The position numbers and the translations under genes were made by a program. From NCBI RefSeq assembly GCF_052324685.1, contig NC_135214.1:34548954-34612953 (forward strand): a stretch of 64,000 bases of DNA. Reading direction: 5' to 3'. Of this stretch, positions 63,291-64,000 are shown in pieces (position 1 is the first letter of the stretch; each line of letters opens with the position of its first letter). This DNA comes from Brachyhypopomus gauderio (Eukaryota; Chordata; Actinopteri; Gymnotiformes; Hypopomidae). The notes under the pieces are model-generated. The model was not told the origin of the DNA. It saw nothing but the letters and a program-made list of their open reading frames with translations, and did no database searches.

Positions 63291-63444
63291 ATCCTCAAAC
63301 AGCTTCGTCAGTACAACCCTATTGTGAAATCGCCTGTTTCCTCCACACATGGTGGGACGTTACCGACTCGTGTTGGAGCGCACTGAGGTGAACCTGAGAC
63401 CTTGCGATTCGGAGTCCCAATAATTCTGAACGGGTCGTGCGAGC

Positions 63445-63665
63445 TCTGCAAGAGTTTAATCTCTAACTGGCAGTTGGCAGCAGGAAGGAGCAGTCAATGT
63501 CAGCTGCCAGTCTGGCACTGGCAGCCGCCAGTAGGTCAGTGGCAGCCGCTAGTAGGTCAGTGGCAGCCGCCATTTGGTAATGGCAGCCGCCAATTTAGTA
63601 ATGGCAGCTGCCAGTCGTCAGTGTCAGCTGCCAGTTGGTTATGGCAGACACCAGTCAAACAGCAG
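63445..63665. repeat. ~21-bp GGCAGC-rich minisatellite
   Basis: Variants of GGCAGCCGCCAGTAGGTCAG recur about eight to ten times. Each unit holds TGGCAGC(C/T)GCCA, which is self-complementary. The 119-codon + strand frame through it is a repeat product. Confidence 0.85.
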
Positions 63666-63776
63666 CAGCTACCAGATCAGCAGCGACGGCAGCCAGTTAT
63701 TGACAATCAACCAGGGCAGACACTATTGGGCAGGGGCAGCTGCAATTCATTTTACATGTGAAGCTGAGGCATTATT

Positions 63777-64000
63777 AGGATTTAAGGCAAATGTCTGTTG
63801 CGTTTTCTCTGAAGTATATAAACTAAATGAGTAATCTATGTCTGAGTTAGACCCTTCATCTAAATCCGTTGCATTTAACTTAACAACCAGGCTTCCAATT
63901 GGCAAATTCTCGCTAAGATTAATCGTGTAACTTTCTTTGTCAAACTGAGGTGAATTGTCATTTGTGTCCAGCACGCGCACGATAATGCTTGCCGTTCCAG
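63777..64000 (-). pseudogene. Protocadherin ectodomain fragment, broken at its 3' side
   Basis: Read on the minus strand from the window edge, the frame gives IIVRVLDTNDNSPQFD, then YTINLSENLPIGSLVVKLNA, TDLDEGSNSDIDYSF and TFALNP. DxNDNxP and LDEGSN are cadherin-repeat calcium-binding and junction motifs, and the wording matches clustered protocadherins near the EC2-EC3 boundary. Homology stops at about 63777; a stop follows after nine unrelated residues, and the minisatellite lies next. Clustered protocadherin ectodomains lie in a single exon, so this end looks like a truncation. The part outside the window decides whether it is a pseudogene or only a local rearrangement. Confidence 0.6.

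Noticed and set aside
63402..63834. Open frames with repeated WQPPVGQ-like peptides
   Set aside because: Products of the 21-bp minisatellite; no start context or homology.

Overview
The window is nuclear DNA of a ray-finned (teleost-type) fish. Genes are split by GT-AG introns, dinucleotide microsatellites are long and frequent, and the non-coding space holds fish-type repeats: hAT elements with 8-bp target duplications, L2-like LINE tails, tRNA-like SINEs and foldback elements. Species cannot be fixed from the sequence.

Layout. 1-11.1 kb: repeat-rich intergenic DNA with a small MITE, a solo-LTR-like element split by a DNA transposon, a hAT element split by a LINE tail, an internally deleted hAT that keeps its BED finger and dimerisation domain, and a 2.1-kb element with near-identical ~0.6-kb inverted arms. 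11.1-19.5 kb: rexo1 on the + strand (16 coding exons, 1253 aa, joined without a frame break), with its 3' UTR to about 21 kb. 21-25.6 kb: gene-free DNA with K50-homeodomain-type TAATCC sites. 25.6-27.6 kb: a paired-type K50 homeobox gene of the Dmbx family (267 aa). 28.1-59.3 kb: csnk1g2 on the + strand, with a non-coding first exon, 11 coding exons (441 aa) and a 15-kb intron filled with related hAT elements and satellites. 59.3-63.1 kb: csnk1g2 3' UTR and intergenic DNA. 63.1-64 kb: a TATA-box promoter-like sequence, a 21-bp minisatellite and, on the minus strand at the edge, a broken protocadherin ectodomain fragment.

rexo1 (DEDDh RNA exonuclease) and csnk1g2 (membrane-anchored CK1 gamma kinase) are housekeeping-type genes that also lie near each other on human 19p13.3 (recalled). 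A developmental homeobox gene sits between them, and CTCF-like motifs lie in its coding exon and 3' flank, which suggests a boundary between the homeobox gene and csnk1g2. Two exons, rexo1 exon 3 and csnk1g2 coding exon 8, have acceptors embedded in long TG repeats. All exon limits come from reading splice consensus, phase and family homology; there is no transcript evidence.
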